A stretch of 25,475 nucleotides of DNA from positions 1 through 25,475 of the forward strand of contig JBGPKH010000043.1 in the NCBI GenBank assembly GCA_041485845.1, given 5' to 3'. The stretch is from OMOG01 sp041485845 (lineage in GTDB: Bacteria; Acidobacteriota; Terriglobia; Bryobacterales; Bryobacteraceae). Of this stretch, positions 24,985 to 25,475 are shown one piece after another (position 1 is the first letter of the stretch; the number at the start of each line of letters is the position of its first letter). Under the pieces are notes generated by a model, which saw only the letters and a list, made by a program, of their open reading frames with translations, had not been told where the DNA came from and ran no database searches. The position numbers and the translations under genes are program-made.

Positions 24985-25475
24985 TCAAAGCCCCCTGTAA
25001 TTCACCAGCTTAATCCCGTTCCGCTCCAGCGCCTCGCGCACTTCGCGCGCCACCAGCGCTTCGAGTTCATGTTCGCGGCTCTCCTTCAACCGCGTGCGCG
25101 CGTTGCGCAGGGCTTCGCCGCAGCGTCCCGGATGGCACATCAGCTCGGTGCTCCCCTCCGGGAGGACGCCGAGCAACGCCGCCAGCTCAGCCGTACGAAA
25201 CCGCCCCGTGATTTGGAAGCCCGCGAAATGGTCGGTCATCCGGCACCCGTGCCTGTCCAGCACGCGGTGGAACCTGCGACGCAGCAATCCGAGCGCATCG
25301 CTGGTAAGGCGCTTGGCACGCGGCACCGTCCCGCGGAGCGCGTTCAGCGGGAAATCGAAAGGTCGCCGCACCCAGCGAATCCCAAACTCTTCGCTCAGCC
25401 GCGCCACGGCATCGAGCACCGGCGGCAGCAGGTGGGTGTGCTTGTGAGTGTCGAGATGCGTGGGCTGGACGCCGG
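24985..25475 (-). CDS. ChbG/HpnK-family (YdjC-like) deacetylase, C-terminal part
   Basis: The frame is open to the right edge, so the N-terminus is missing. The visible part starts with PTHLDTHKHTHLLPPVLDAV, the metal-binding His block diagnostic of YdjC-type carbohydrate deacetylases. It then runs through GIRWVRRPFDFPLN, GCRMTDHFAGFQITGRF and GSTELMCHPGRCGEALRNAR (the conserved ExMCHPG motif). Family members deacetylate N-acetyl sugars such as chitobiose, or act in hopanoid synthesis (HpnK); which applies cannot be decided here. The stop overlaps the rsmI TTG, and the two are likely co-transcribed. Confidence 0.9.
   Translation of the reverse strand, partial: GVQPTHLDTHKHTHLLPPVLDAVARLSEEFGIRWVRRPFDFPLNALRGTVPRAKRLTSDALGLLRRRFHRVLDRHGCRMTDHFAGFQITGRFRTAELAALLGVLPEGSTELMCHPGRCGEALRNARTRLKESREHELEALVAREVREALERNGIKLVNYRGL

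Overview
The window looks like a chromosomal segment of a high-GC soil acidobacterium, probably close to Solibacter/Bryobacterales. This is an inference from gene content: a very large TonB-dependent transporter with an N-terminal carboxypeptidase-regulatory-like domain, a GH97 glycosidase, a giant two-component-propeller histidine kinase, DUF1906, Uma2, and many small toxin-antitoxin modules. No rRNA, tRNA, CRISPR array or intact insertion sequence was seen.

Layout, left to right. (1) 1-756: 3' tail of a gene entering from the left, an intrinsic-terminator hairpin, a doubtful short ORF and a cluster of palindromes upstream of the transporter. (2) 756-7025, plus strand: outer-membrane TonB-dependent transporter, then an ECF sigma factor, its likely zinc-finger anti-sigma factor, and an 11-nt-overlapping secreted protein of unknown function. 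(3) 7026-8027: a coding-like relic and a minus-strand PIN toxin / ribbon-helix-helix antitoxin pair in toxin-first order, with a 12-bp palindrome just upstream of its start codon. (4) 8121-10133: secreted GH97 glycosidase. (5) 10134-13850: an accessory graveyard. It holds a minus-strand relic, an intact Uma2 gene, a frameshifted HExxH protein gene, a 68-bp inverted copy of part of the DUF1906 gene, a brnT/brnA pair each carrying a frameshift, an apparently intact MazE/MazF-like pair, and a secreted-protein gene broken by an in-frame TAG and a frameshift. (6) 13864-18563, minus strand: propeller histidine kinase, LuxR-type response regulator and a DUF1906 protein. The DUF1906 gene and the broken secreted-protein gene share a duplicated leader. 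(7) 18623-22280: POT-family peptide transporter (divergent from the kinase), an APC permease convergent with it and overlapping by 38 bp, and a divergent Crp-family regulator across a spacer packed with dyads. (8) 22497-25475, minus strand: a Fic protein of visibly lower GC, rsmI, and a ChbG/HpnK-type deacetylase running off the right edge.

How the parts may work together (inference): the first plus-strand block pairs uptake with an envelope-responsive sigma/anti-sigma switch. The kinase/regulator pair probably controls neighbouring genes; an 18-bp perfect palindrome sits 12 bp upstream of the regulator start. No single cassette is clearly a new system. The best leads are the 18-bp palindrome, the duplicated in-frame leader, the inverted DUF1906 fragment next to the truncated HExxH gene, and the unknown protein coupled to the sigma/anti-sigma pair.
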